A stretch of 64,000 bases of DNA from Lachnospiraceae bacterium A4 (GCA_000403215.2 KE159538.1:1-64000), one strand, 5' to 3'; counted from the stretch's first letter, positions 55,002-63,841 are shown. Program-made: numbers and translations. The notes: generated by a model from the letters alone, not told the origin.

Positions 55002-56486
55002 TTATTTTCGCTGGGTCGGGTGGCACCGTTCGCACAGCGCCAACATTCCCTCGTCCTCATCAGAATCGCCAGCCGCCGCAGTATCCTTAGGCGAAATCCC
55101 CAGCCAACTGCATAATTTCTCTACACCGCCTCTTTTGTCCGCCTCCCAAGAAACAATCTGAAGGCAGTTTTTTTCTATAAAATATCGTATCTTTGTTTTG
55201 TCAAGCGTCAGGCAGTTCATGACAGTCTCCGCTTGCTGTCTGTCCCATGGTCTGTGCTTCGGGCGTAATAAAGTAATTTTATACAGTGTATCCCGATGGC
55301 GGTAAGCCAGCACCCGAAAAGCAAACTTTTTCTCCAAAACTGACAGTGCTGTCACCCATGTATCTTCCAATTCATAAAAATATTCTCTAACATCAAGCCC
55401 CTCCTCTAACACTAGATGGGCTCCGCCTGCAAAAATACCACCCGCAAACAGATGACGGATTTTGCGGCAGCGCTTGACCGCCTTTTCATACGGCAGCGTC
55501 GTGGCAAAAAATAAAGGGATCGCCTCCCTTGCAAGCGCGTTTAATCCCGCCATTACGCCATCAGAAACCGCATCGCTCTCTGCCTCTGGCAGCAGGGTTC
55601 CCTCAATGTCCAAAAATACCGCTTTCGGACGACGCGGAATGCGAAACAGCGGATACGGGCCAAACAGGATTTGATTCATAAAATCCGTTCTTCCGCCATA
55701 TGCGAGGTAACATGAGCACTGTGTTCTGCTACATTCTGGAGGTGGAAAATTTTCGATTGACTCAAAGCTTGTATGTTGTCTCATAACCGAACTGATATTG
55801 CATGTGTGAAGCTTTCCATCTGCCTCCACAAAAAGCCGCCCCTGACACATTGCTGCATTGGCTGAAAGCAACATCAGTTCCCGCTCAAAATATGGATCAA
55901 TCTCCATAAGCACTTCTAGCTCGTCCTGCGTGTATGCCCGCCGCAAGCCGTCCATTTTATTCACCCAGAGATATATTCCGTCCAGCCCGCGCTTGAGCTG
56001 CCGCAGTAAATCCAAGTTTTCCGGCACGCCAACACTGCCTGCACAGAGCTGAATGCCTTTTTCACGAAGCCGCTTGCACTTGGCAGCAAAATCTGACACG
56101 GTTGTCATTTCAGGGTGAAATGTAGCCCATAGACGCAGTTTCGCAGGCACTCCGCCTGCGCCGACATAGCAGTTCATAAAATCAGTGACCGAAAAACTCA
56201 GGTTTGTCTGTATCCCAACTGCATCGAGCTGTGCGAGTGTACTAAGCTGTGCCAGTCCTTCCCAGTACCACCGATGAATCATCGCCTCGCCATAGGGCAC
56301 GACCATCAATGCTCCGATTTGCATTCTCTCCGCCTTCTCCTGAAAACTTCTGATAAAAGAAAACCACTGCTCTCTGTCTTTTTCAAGCGCCCTCGCCGAC
56401 ATAGGATGCTTGGAAAAGGGACAGTATGAACAGTGGTAATTGCAGCTTTTAAGGCTTCCGCGATACAGTATCATGTGTCTGTCCAT
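55002..56486 (-). CDS. STM4011-type radical SAM protein fused to a HAD phosphatase domain
   Basis: The 494-residue protein begins with a radical SAM domain whose cluster motif is C15-x3-C19-x2-C22 (SCNYHCSYC); further cysteines lie in CSRTQCSC at about 252-259, possibly a second cluster site. This matches the STM4011 family known from the Salmonella STM4010-4015 region. From about residue 287 a HAD-superfamily (Cof-like) domain follows: FLDIEGTLLP, with D293 and E295 where the family usually has DxD, and GDSDEDEG near the C terminus. The fusion is unusual. Start at 56486 after GGGAGGT; the gene overlaps the end of the STM4012-type gene by 38 bases. Substrate unknown. Confidence 0.82.
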   Translation of the reverse strand: MDRHMILYRGSLKSCNYHCSYCPFSKHPMSARALEKDREQWFSFIRSFQEKAERMQIGALMVVPYGEAMIHRWYWEGLAQLSTLAQLDAVGIQTNLSFSVTDFMNCYVGAGGVPAKLRLWATFHPEMTTVSDFAAKCKRLREKGIQLCAGSVGVPENLDLLRQLKRGLDGIYLWVNKMDGLRRAYTQDELEVLMEIDPYFERELMLLSANAAMCQGRLFVEADGKLHTCNISSVMRQHTSFESIENFPPPECSRTQCSCYLAYGGRTDFMNQILFGPYPLFRIPRRPKAVFLDIEGTLLPEAESDAVSDGVMAGLNALAREAIPLFFATTLPYEKAVKRCRKIRHLFAGGIFAGGAHLVLEEGLDVREYFYELEDTWVTALSVLEKKFAFRVLAYRHRDTLYKITLLRPKHRPWDRQQAETVMNCLTLDKTKIRYFIEKNCLQIVSWEADKRGGVEKLCSWLGISPKDTAAAGDSDEDEGMLALCERCHPTQRK

Positions 56487-57768
56487 GTATGACCTCCCAT
56501 TCATGCATTGCTTGATCTACTGCTGGAGAAATAAGCTGCGGTCCAAGATAGTCAGAGACACCCAGCCCAGCCTCCGTCAGTGAAAGAAATCCGTTCTCCT
56601 CCAACACCGCGTATCCCTGCTCAATCCACGCACGCAGCAAGGAGAATGCATCGAGCACATCTTCGCCAAAAAGCTCCTGATACCGCTCCAGCTCCAGTCC
56701 GGGGCGAATCAGTAAATGTCGAATGACATAGCGCCTTTTGATCTCCTCCTCGGACAAGATTATTCCGTGGGTAATTTCCATAAAATCTGCTGTATTCTCA
56801 TAGTCTTTCAGCCGCGCCAGACAGTCACTTCTAGTGATGGCATACGGACTGCAAAAATGCAGTTTCCCCAGATAACTTCTCCCACCGCAGCCCAGTCCAA
56901 TAGAAGTGCCAAAACCACATTCCGAGAAAGCGCGTGCGGTTGTCTGCCGCACAAAACGACGCATGGAATCCTGACGGTATCCATTGCCGCGCAGGAAACT
57001 GCTCGCCGCCTGATACTGCGCAAAGGCAGTCTCCGGTTCCAAAACAACCCCTTCACGCTCCATGCGCGCACCGTGCTTCACATACAGCGGATACAAAAAT
57101 ATTTCCTCCGGCTCAAACTGTAAGGCTTCTTTTAACGACTCCAGCAGACTTGCGGCTGTCTGCCCCGGAATCCCATAGATAAAGTCTACATTGACACAGG
57201 GAAAATCATAAGTTTTTATCAGCGCGAATGCCTGCCGCGCTTTTTCTGCATTATGCTGCCTGCCCAATACAGACAGCTCTTTGTCTGAAAAACTCTGGAT
57301 TCCCATGCTGATTCTCGATACGCCCGCCTGCTTTAACAATTCCAGTTTTTCTCTAGTTGTCTGATTCGGCGCTGTCTCCACCACCAAACTGCGGTTTTCG
57401 CTGAACCGAAAATAGCATGTTACTATATGAAACATACGCTCAAGCTGCTGCACCGTCAAATACAAGGGCGTCCCTCCGCCGATGACCAGCTCGGAAAACT
57501 CCGTTCCAACAGACGTTAAAATCTCCTGATACTGGCTGCTCTGGCGTTCAACCGCCGTCAGATACCGATCCGCCGCCTCCTGTCCCAGCCCTGTCACAGA
57601 GAACAGATTACAGTAACCGCATTTTGACTGGCAAAATGGTATATGAAGGTACAATCCATGCCCTTTGCCTGCGAGTACCGATGCATAATCCCTCAAATAA
57701 ACACCCTTCAACGGTCGATATGCTGTTTTATGCGGATAGCTATACATATATTGAATATACAGCTTCAT
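56449..57768 (-). CDS. STM4012-type HemN-like radical SAM protein
   Basis: The 439-residue protein has the HemN/HemW layout: C46-x3-C50-x2-C53 (CQSKCGYCNLF) in the TIM-barrel start, IGGGTPLYLT, GIQSFSDKELSVLGRQHN, NVDFIYGIPGQT, and a C-terminal HemN-like winged part. The family is named for coproporphyrinogen III oxidase but its STM4012 branch is not shown to act in heme synthesis; here no other heme gene is near. It begins after GGAAGGG, 72 bases after the STM4013-type gene, and its 3' end overlaps the STM4011-type gene. It belongs to the five-gene STM island. Confidence 0.85.
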   Translation of the reverse strand: MKLYIQYMYSYPHKTAYRPLKGVYLRDYASVLAGKGHGLYLHIPFCQSKCGYCNLFSVTGLGQEAADRYLTAVERQSSQYQEILTSVGTEFSELVIGGGTPLYLTVQQLERMFHIVTCYFRFSENRSLVVETAPNQTTREKLELLKQAGVSRISMGIQSFSDKELSVLGRQHNAEKARQAFALIKTYDFPCVNVDFIYGIPGQTAASLLESLKEALQFEPEEIFLYPLYVKHGARMEREGVVLEPETAFAQYQAASSFLRGNGYRQDSMRRFVRQTTARAFSECGFGTSIGLGCGGRSYLGKLHFCSPYAITRSDCLARLKDYENTADFMEITHGIILSEEEIKRRYVIRHLLIRPGLELERYQELFGEDVLDAFSLLRAWIEQGYAVLEENGFLSLTEAGLGVSDYLGPQLISPAVDQAMHEWEVIHGQTHDTVSRKP

Positions 57769-57840
57769 AAATGCTGCCCTTCCTGATTTTATCTTTTCAT
57801 GTACGAACTACTGCTCACACCCTGTTGCTTCGTCATCGCA

Positions 57841-58722
57841 TCAAATAAAGAAATGCTTATAGGGAATGGTATTGACAACTGGATGGTTGACACCGTGAAA
57901 CTGGCAGCCATCCTCTCCATAACAAGTGCCATGATCCGAACAGCAAATCACAAATGTACTGCCCCGCAACTTTTTCCACTCTGTAAACAATCTTCCCAGC
58001 TCTCCATCGACATAGCGAAGCGCCGCCGCATGACTCTGAACACTGTCCCCAAGAGCACCCTCGAGATAAAAATAGTTCGGATAATGGATTGCATCCACAT
58101 TCAGATACAGAAAAATATGCTGGTCTGGATCTGCCTTCGATACTTTTTTCAAAATAAAATCCACTTGGTTTTTCGTGCTGTCCTTCACTGGGCAGCTAAA
58201 GGAAGGGTTCCAATAACTTTTTTGAAAATAAGATGGAAAGACTTTGCCTAAGTCCGAACGCTTATCAAAAAAAGCCACGCCGCCCACACACCACGTATCA
58301 TAGCCTTCTTTTTCAAGCCCTTCCATAATCGTGCTTCCTGAGAAGGCGTATGCACCCTCCGGCGTTTTGTTTCCAAGCCCTATTGCTTTCGGGAAAAATA
58401 GAAGCTCTCTGTCCGCCACGCTTTTTGCATCATACTGACAAGGCAGAAATCCCGCAAACATCGCATGATGTGATGGATATGTAAAATTTCCCGGCGCCTG
58501 ACATTTCTGCCACGAACCATACTGGTTCAGCACAGGTGTGCCGCCTGATGCTTCCTCCTGCACTGCCACATCGTAGCGCAGTGTATCCAGACATACGAAC
58601 AAAATATCCGAAGTTCCAACCACCTGAGCCATATCCACAGACGGTTTCCGATCCTCTCTCGAAGGCGCAAACAAACGAACAGGCACCTCCTGTTCCGTTG
58701 ATCTGACTGTATCTTCACTCAT
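57841..58722 (-). CDS. STM4013/SEN3800-type sulfatase-like hydrolase
   Basis: This 293-residue protein belongs to the alkaline phosphatase superfamily: VCLDTLRYDV holds a metal-binding aspartate, FTYPSHHAMFAG the nucleophile position (Thr or Ser), and CCSDHGTCYGEDG the later metal ligands, with HGVNHP near the end. It should hydrolyse a phosphate or sulfate ester, or transfer such a group. The family name comes from Salmonella STM4013. I start at the ATG at 58722 (GGAG nine bases before); upstream ATG codons at 58743 and 58737 are in frame. It lies 39 bases after the STM4014-type gene. Confidence 0.8.
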   Translation of the reverse strand: MSEDTVRSTEQEVPVRLFAPSREDRKPSVDMAQVVGTSDILFVCLDTLRYDVAVQEEASGGTPVLNQYGSWQKCQAPGNFTYPSHHAMFAGFLPCQYDAKSVADRELLFFPKAIGLGNKTPEGAYAFSGSTIMEGLEKEGYDTWCVGGVAFFDKRSDLGKVFPSYFQKSYWNPSFSCPVKDSTKNQVDFILKKVSKADPDQHIFLYLNVDAIHYPNYFYLEGALGDSVQSHAAALRYVDGELGRLFTEWKKLRGSTFVICCSDHGTCYGEDGCQFHGVNHPVVNTIPYKHFFI

Positions 58723-58761
58723 TTTTATTTTCTCCATTATCATGATCAATTCTTTTCATAT

Positions 58762-59826
58762 TTATAGTGCTTCTTTCAATGCTTCCATTTGCAGCCAATT
58801 TTTGATCATACGCGCCTGATGACTGTAAATTACATTTTCATGATAAATATCTTGATAAATTAAATCTCCCTGCGCATTCATTTCTATAATTCTAGGCCGC
58901 ATATGCCCTTTTTCCAGCAGAATATCAATCCCTGCACTTCTAAGTCCCGGATACGCTTTCACGCAATCCCGGCACAATATCGCAATGTCCTCCAGCAACT
59001 GCTCTGACAGCCCCAGCGCCGTAATCTCCAACGGGTGATTGTTCAGATGAAGGTTTGTGATCGGACCTCCCTTTGAAAGTCTCGCCAGCAGAAAATCTAC
59101 TTTGCCCTCCTGCACGACTGCCCGCAGATCATAAGAACAGCCCTGATGCACCGCTTTGGGATACCATCGCTCTATGATACAATCCAGCGCCAGAATCTGA
59201 CGCAGCAGTGGCAGAATATCCTTGGCTTTCGAAAAGCGGCGCAGACACTTGGTATTGATAAGCCCCGCATCTGCATCCAGCAGCGCACAGGTATAGAGTG
59301 CCATCTGCCCTGTACGCGCATTCCACCGCAGCGCGGATACACCTGCTGCTCCTGAACCCATTACTGGCTTGATAAACACCTGATGCACCCGCTGTCTGCG
59401 CATCTCCTCCAACAGCATCTCCACCGTCAGTTTTCCATCGTTCGAGCAATCCGACAGCCGTATCGTTTCCGTCACAGGCAGCCCCGCCTGCTGTAATCTC
59501 TCTTTGCAAGCCCGCTTGTCCAGCAGTCCCGCAATCACAGAAGGCTCATTTAGAAATGTCACAGCCCGACATTTCGCCAGTCTGCTCAACTGTTCAAGCT
59601 CGTGCATGTAGCCATCTGCCAACTGGTTGAGCTTCGCTAGAGAACAACTGGTCCAGCGCGGCGGGTCGATTTTTACCAGCAGCTCTTCTGCGTCAGGCAG
59701 GTCGTGATACGTCTCCCAGTCCTGCCAATCCACAAGCGTTACAGACACCCCTTCCTGTGCTGCTGCCTTTTCCAGATAGATCGTCCTCTTGGTGTCAGAG
59801 CTGCCTAATATCACTGCCTGTCTCAT
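58762..59826 (-). CDS. STM4014-type ATP-grasp protein
   Basis: The 354-residue protein has an N-terminal alpha/beta part (about 1-95) and an ATP-grasp domain: VFIKPVMGSGAAGVSALRW (about 166-184) with the ATP-contacting lysine and glycine loop, YDLRAVVQEG, and RIIEMNAQGDLIYQD with the Glu and Asn magnesium ligands. Such enzymes join a carboxylate to an amine or thiol with ATP. The start overlaps the stop of the STM4015-type gene in ATGA, showing translational coupling. Part of the five-gene island; substrate unknown. Confidence 0.82.
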   Translation of the reverse strand: MRQAVILGSSDTKRTIYLEKAAAQEGVSVTLVDWQDWETYHDLPDAEELLVKIDPPRWTSCSLAKLNQLADGYMHELEQLSRLAKCRAVTFLNEPSVIAGLLDKRACKERLQQAGLPVTETIRLSDCSNDGKLTVEMLLEEMRRQRVHQVFIKPVMGSGAAGVSALRWNARTGQMALYTCALLDADAGLINTKCLRRFSKAKDILPLLRQILALDCIIERWYPKAVHQGCSYDLRAVVQEGKVDFLLARLSKGGPITNLHLNNHPLEITALGLSEQLLEDIAILCRDCVKAYPGLRSAGIDILLEKGHMRPRIIEMNAQGDLIYQDIYHENVIYSHQARMIKNWLQMEALKEAL

Positions 59827-60710
59827 TCTGTCAACAGCGCATTCATATAAATCCTGCCACCATGCGCCCATGACTGTTCGATCTCAGACGCATCGACTTC
59901 GATTGGAAGCGCTTCTAATTTTTTTGCCATGTTCACTGACAGATAGTTGTGATGTATGTCCAGTTTCCTGATATTTGGATATTGAGGGATTTTTTCCAAA
60001 AGCAGCGCACCGCCCTTGTCTGTCAACGTACCGTTTGACAAGTCCAGCGTCGTAATCTGCTCCATAAATTTGCTGTCCAGCACCACCTCTGTCAGTTCAT
60101 CCTGTATCTCGCTGTCCGTAATGCCAAGCTCGGTCAGCTCCGGGAACTGCGCATGTGCCAAAAGTTCTTTGATCGTATTCTCGTTTCCGTCAAACCCATA
60201 ATTTTCTACACCGATAAAAAGCAGCAGCTTTTTCAGCTTCGGAAGCTTTGCATTTTGTATTGACTGAATGACACTTACAGGAAGCCCGCCGCAGATAATT
60301 GTCAACGCCTCAAGTTCCTCATGACAGATCTCCCCTAACACTAACTCATTGCTTCCCTTGATGGTCAGCTCCCTAAGCTGCGGCATCGCCGCCCACAGCT
60401 TGCTGTAATTTCCCTGCAAAATCCATGATACCTCGCAGGCCTCATAATCCATATTTCCAATGAATACTTTCTGAATATGCGAAAACTTCTCCTTATTTTC
60501 TATGATGCCGTCAATAATCGGCTGACAACTGCCATCCCATGCGCCCCAATTGCCAATGACCAGCTCGTCCAGCTTGGGAAACGCATCATGTGCCAGAATC
60601 TCCTCAATCATGGTTGCCGGCCCCTTGTCATCCTCATACTCTTCGTAATCATAGTAATATGTCTGTTTGGATACATTGATATTGTCCTCTTCCACCAATT
60701 CAAACTGCAC
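59823..60710 (-). CDS. STM4015-type leucine-rich-repeat protein
   Basis: The 295-residue protein is built of leucine-rich repeats: WAAMPQLRELTIKGSNELVL, KLPKLKKLLLFIGVENYG, FPELTELGITDSEIQ and YPNIRKLDIHHNYLS are successive units. It has no signal peptide, so it should act inside the cell, perhaps as a binding scaffold for the enzymes. I place the start at the GTG at 60710, eight bases after AAGGAGG, because the ATG at 60755 lies at the predicted transcription start and has no ribosome site. It heads the operon, and its stop overlaps the ATP-grasp start. Confidence 0.8.
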   Translation of the reverse strand: MQFELVEEDNINVSKQTYYYDYEEYEDDKGPATMIEEILAHDAFPKLDELVIGNWGAWDGSCQPIIDGIIENKEKFSHIQKVFIGNMDYEACEVSWILQGNYSKLWAAMPQLRELTIKGSNELVLGEICHEELEALTIICGGLPVSVIQSIQNAKLPKLKKLLLFIGVENYGFDGNENTIKELLAHAQFPELTELGITDSEIQDELTEVVLDSKFMEQITTLDLSNGTLTDKGGALLLEKIPQYPNIRKLDIHHNYLSVNMAKKLEALPIEVDASEIEQSWAHGGRIYMNALLTE

Positions 60711-60761
60711 TTGTACGCCCTCCTTTTGTATAAACATTCGTTTCGTTTTTAACATAACTCT

Positions 60762-60790
60762 ATCATACTACGTTGATGGAAAATGCGCAA
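60762..60790 (-). promoter_or_regulatory. Promoter of the STM4015-4011 operon
   Basis: On the minus strand TTGCGC (60785-60790) and TATGAT (60762-60767) are separated by 17 bases. Transcription would start near 60755, leaving a leader of about 45 bases before the GTG at 60710. Confidence 0.65.
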
Positions 60791-60873
60791 CTGAAAAGTT
60801 CATATTGACTTTAAATCACTGCTTCCACAATGGGGCTTTTATTTTCTTTTGCCTTCCTGCATATTGCCCATGT

Positions 60874-60908
60874 AAAAGTTTTCGCACTTGCAAATTCTCT
60901 GCAAGCGC
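60874..60908 (-). terminator. Terminator after the Fic genes
   Basis: On the minus strand a 9-base stem (GCGCTTGCA with TGCAAGTGC, loop of 7) is followed by GAAAACTTTT. It separates the Fic genes from the STM operon promoter. Confidence 0.55.
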
Positions 60909-60989
60909 ACGAAGTGCTGTTGTCTTTCCATATTGACGCTCTCTGTTGATCACAAAGTATTAAAATAACGTAACATTTTCTGTCTCCCT

Positions 60990-61652
60990 TCAATGATGAA
61001 ACATCATTCCGTCAATGCAATGATCATATAAAAATTGTTTTAAATCAGATTGATCTCCCGTCTCATAGTATGATGCTAACAACTTGTAAAAATCTTTTAT
61101 ATCTTTTTGCGCGACAGATATGATTCCCTGCCCGTTCTCAATCATTAGTTTATTTCCTATCAGCATCGCAATTCTTTTATTTCCATCGTAAAATAACTGT
61201 GCTCTCATCAAATATAATGTCAGATCTAACGCTTTACTAATGGGAACAGTTTTGCTTTCTAAAATATTCCCTAGTTCACTTTCCGCCTTTTTTTCATCGG
61301 GCAATTCAGGTATCCAGTCCGTACCGCCTATTCTCACTTCATCCCGCCGAAAAGTTCCCGCATTGATGATCGTATATCTTCCTAGTATCATATGTACTTT
61401 CTTTACAAATGCCAAATTAAGTTCTTCACTTATGTTATCGAGCAGAAATTGCCATGCATGCTTTAAGTCATTGATTGCATTAATATCCTCGATTGTATAT
61501 CCAGATACTGCCATTCCATTGTAAATTGCCTGTGTGTCTGGATACGTTACACCGATTCCCTCAAGATTCGCACTCTTCCATATATAATCTACGATATTGC
61601 GTTTTGCCAGAAAAATATTCTCCTTTTGTGTCATATTATATTTTGATTCCAT
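60990..61652 (-). CDS. Fic-fold protein with Gln in place of the catalytic His (downstream copy)
   Basis: The 220-residue protein has the Fic helical core. The active-site loop that normally reads HPFxxGNGR is AQLFYDGNKR, with Q152 in place of the catalytic histidine; the NKR ending is like that of Doc kinases. An inhibitory-type motif (Ser/Thr)xxxE(Gly/Asn) is at S27-A-N-L-E31-G32. Fic enzymes transfer AMP or phosphate to target proteins; without the His such transfer is doubtful, unless another residue serves. The start at 61652 follows GAGGGG. It lies 24 bases after its paralogue at 61677-62306. Confidence 0.8.
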   Translation of the reverse strand: MESKYNMTQKENIFLAKRNIVDYIWKSANLEGIGVTYPDTQAIYNGMAVSGYTIEDINAINDLKHAWQFLLDNISEELNLAFVKKVHMILGRYTIINAGTFRRDEVRIGGTDWIPELPDEKKAESELGNILESKTVPISKALDLTLYLMRAQLFYDGNKRIAMLIGNKLMIENGQGIISVAQKDIKDFYKLLASYYETGDQSDLKQFLYDHCIDGMMFHH

Positions 61653-61676
61653 TTTTCCCCTCAATACTCCTCTCGA

Positions 61677-62306
61677 CTAGAGCTGTAGTGTTTTAATACA
61701 CTTTTTCAGACAGTCTTTCAAAGGCTGCACTTCATCCTTTAAGTACCAATGATTTAACGTTCTGTTAAATTCCTCTGCATAATCTTTTCCAATTGTTAAA
61801 ATGCCTTCTCCGTTTTCGATCAGAATCTTACTGGCAACCATTGTCGAAGTCCGTTTGTTTCCATCCCAAAATAACTGCTGCTTACAAGCATATGCAAAAT
61901 ACTCAAGTGCCCGTTCCGCAGGCGTATTGATGGCGTTGATATGGTCAATTTTTTTCATAACCTCCTCTTTCACTGGAATCGTCGGTATAAAGTCCCCTAC
62001 GCCGACTGTTCCTTTTCTCAATACACCCCACTCCAAGCTTTCGTTTCTTGATACATATTCGTTCACCTTGCAAATATACGCAAGTGTCAATGGTGCATCT
62101 ACAGAATTGATAATAAATTTCCATCCATCTCTAAGATTTAAAACGGTCTGTATATCATCCACAGATACACCATTAATCACAGCGCCATCTATTATTGTCT
62201 GTGTCTGCGGAAAAGTTACATTGCACCCTTCTATATACGCAGTGTTAAATACCAGTTCTGTAAATATCTTCTTTGCCAAAAAAATATTTTGCTGTCTTGT
62301 AAGCAT
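61677..62306 (-). CDS. Fic-fold protein with Gln in place of the catalytic His (upstream copy)
   Basis: The 209-residue protein is a paralogue of the next gene, clearly diverged. Its loop reads QQLFWDGNKR, with Q144 at the catalytic position, and its N-terminal inhibitory-type motif is T22-A-Y-I-E26-G27. The shared change in both copies suggests a subfamily trait, not random decay. It might act as a pseudoenzyme or use a different chemistry. The start at 62306 follows GGAGGT and a promoter is at 62359-62386. No toxin partner gene or immunity gene of the short antitoxin type is seen next to it. Confidence 0.8.
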   Translation of the reverse strand: MLTRQQNIFLAKKIFTELVFNTAYIEGCNVTFPQTQTIIDGAVINGVSVDDIQTVLNLRDGWKFIINSVDAPLTLAYICKVNEYVSRNESLEWGVLRKGTVGVGDFIPTIPVKEEVMKKIDHINAINTPAERALEYFAYACKQQLFWDGNKRTSTMVASKILIENGEGILTIGKDYAEEFNRTLNHWYLKDEVQPLKDCLKKCIKTLQL

Positions 62307-62358
62307 TGATATACCTCCGATCATTGACGATATCTTATATCTATGTATTTTTAATTCT

Positions 62359-62386
62359 ATTATAATCTTTTTTCAACTTAACACAA
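62359..62386 (-). promoter_or_regulatory. Promoter of the tandem Fic genes
   Basis: On the minus strand TTGTGT (62381-62386) and consensus TATAAT (62359-62364) are separated by 16 bases, about 55 bases ahead of the first Fic start. Confidence 0.7.
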
Positions 62387-62438
62387 GGTGCTTTTTGTTT
62401 CAATGCGGTCAATTATATGTTCCATAACTGCAAACACT

Positions 62439-62475
62439 ATAAAAGGCACTAACGAATATTTTCCGCTAATGCCTT
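62439..62475 (-). terminator. Terminator after the hypothetical operon
   Basis: On the minus strand the stem AAGGCATTAGCG / CGTTAGTGCCTT, with G-U pairs and a 9-base AT-rich loop, is followed by TTAT. It separates the hypothetical genes from the Fic promoter. Confidence 0.65.
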
Positions 62476-62490
62476 CGTTATTTCATCAAT

Positions 62491-62613
62491 TCAACTCTCC
62501 CAATGCTTCCGAAAAACTACCATATCGTCTTGTATTGAAATCTCTGGTTTTAACTCAGGATACTTTCCTTCAGAGGGAATATCATTCTGCAAAATAACCT
62601 GTCTGAGAAACAT
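62491..62613 (-). CDS. Possible 40-residue protein
   Basis: A 40-codon frame starts 4 bases after the 407-residue gene stop, reading MFLRQVILQNDIPSEGKYPE and then a mixed charged end with KHWES. It has no ribosome site of its own, so translation would depend on coupling. It could be a genuine small gene or the remnant of a longer one. The terminator at 62439-62475 lies just after it, which supports it being inside the transcript. Confidence 0.3.
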   Translation of the reverse strand: MFLRQVILQNDIPSEGKYPELKPEISIQDDMVVFRKHWES

Positions 62614-62617
62614 ATTA

Positions 62618-63841
62618 TCATAGCTTTGTTTTATCCAAATACCCTATAAGCTTCTGATAAAATCTCCTCTCCTGATCCTTAAAATCCTGCAACGCTGTGC
62701 TGTATTTCGGCTGGCTGGAATCTTTCAGATGAGATAGTGCGGTCTTTGCAAATTCCAGCACACTCTCAACAGTATCTCCGCAGATTCTTGTGCTCTCACC
62801 ACTCATCAGCGCCGACAGATACTGCTTTAGATACTCGGACGGATAAAGCAATGCTCCCTCCTCATCAATTCCCAATCCATCTGTTCCTGCTTCCTCTGCG
62901 GCTTTTTCCCATGCCTGTCTCACAGACTCCGGCAACTGATTCAAAAATTCTGAACGAATCGTTTGATAATCCATTGCTGCTTTCAACGCTTCTGCATCTT
63001 TGCTGCCATTGAGATAGCTTTCCCAAAAGGACTGGTCACTCATATAAAAAGCAAATTCAGAACCTAAGTTACGTGCCTTTTCAAGCATCTCGTGCGAAGC
63101 CTTCATACTCCAGCCTGCGCTCTTGTTCAGATGATTCACATATGTAATCTCACCCTTGCTGTCAAACTGCATTTGCGCATAGCCGCCGTCCAAATCCTGC
63201 ACATAAATTGCATTGTCCACTGGAATCAGTGTATTGGCGTCCACGCGCAGCATTTCCACCTCCTTTGGCATCCCATACGTTTCAAGCAGATGCACCAGTT
63301 TATTCCCATCTGCCACCTGACCGTAAAGTTTCGACGCCATACATGTCTCTTTTTCTTCCTCGACCATAGCAAGCCAATCGCGTTTTTGTCCAAAGCCTTC
63401 TTCCTGACCGGAAGCTGCTTCTGACAGCGCATCATGAACATATGTATTGAGCATGTCCCAACTGCTTTTTGCACCTTCTGTTTTCTTTTCGTGTGCATCA
63501 GCATAACTGCATAGTGCAAACATCTCAAAATCTGACGCAGCGTTGACATCAATTTCATCAATATTAATAATAAACTCCTGCTTTCTTTGGTCTGCGCCCT
63601 CCGCTGTCACCTTCATATAGGGTGTATCTGCCGAAAAATTTTCATCATACGCTGCTGTCAGACGATAGCTGGCGCCTGTTTTTGTATCCCTGTATGAACT
63701 GTTTGCCAGCACGCGCCCGTCCCCTGCTGAATTGCCCAGTTCCATGCTGTACGTCCGGTTTGCCAGTCTGAAATCCTTGTTGTTCTTTACATAGGCTTTG
63801 TACTCCTGATAACTGAATGTGACATTGTTTACTCCTGACAT
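62618..63841 (-). CDS. Uncharacterised 407-residue protein
   Basis: I do not recognise a family. The protein is acidic, soluble and has no signal peptide or membrane segment. The N-terminal part (about 1-110) is beta-rich with TYSMELGNSAGDGRVLANSS; the middle and C-terminal parts are mostly helical with many charged residues. Its stop is followed by a possible 40-residue frame. Its start ATG directly follows the TAA of the upstream gene, with no base between, so the two are translationally coupled. Function unknown. Confidence 0.7.
   Translation of the reverse strand: MSGVNNVTFSYQEYKAYVKNNKDFRLANRTYSMELGNSAGDGRVLANSSYRDTKTGASYRLTAAYDENFSADTPYMKVTAEGADQRKQEFIINIDEIDVNAASDFEMFALCSYADAHEKKTEGAKSSWDMLNTYVHDALSEAASGQEEGFGQKRDWLAMVEEEKETCMASKLYGQVADGNKLVHLLETYGMPKEVEMLRVDANTLIPVDNAIYVQDLDGGYAQMQFDSKGEITYVNHLNKSAGWSMKASHEMLEKARNLGSEFAFYMSDQSFWESYLNGSKDAEALKAAMDYQTIRSEFLNQLPESVRQAWEKAAEEAGTDGLGIDEEGALLYPSEYLKQYLSALMSGESTRICGDTVESVLEFAKTALSHLKDSSQPKYSTALQDFKDQERRFYQKLIGYLDKTKL

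Noticed and set aside
60811-60993. 60-residue minus-strand frame with several cysteines between Fic and STM genes, considered as a precursor peptide
   Set aside because: It would start at TTG without a ribosome site, runs through the terminator hairpin at 60874-60908 and lies upstream of the STM promoter, so it is not in that transcript.
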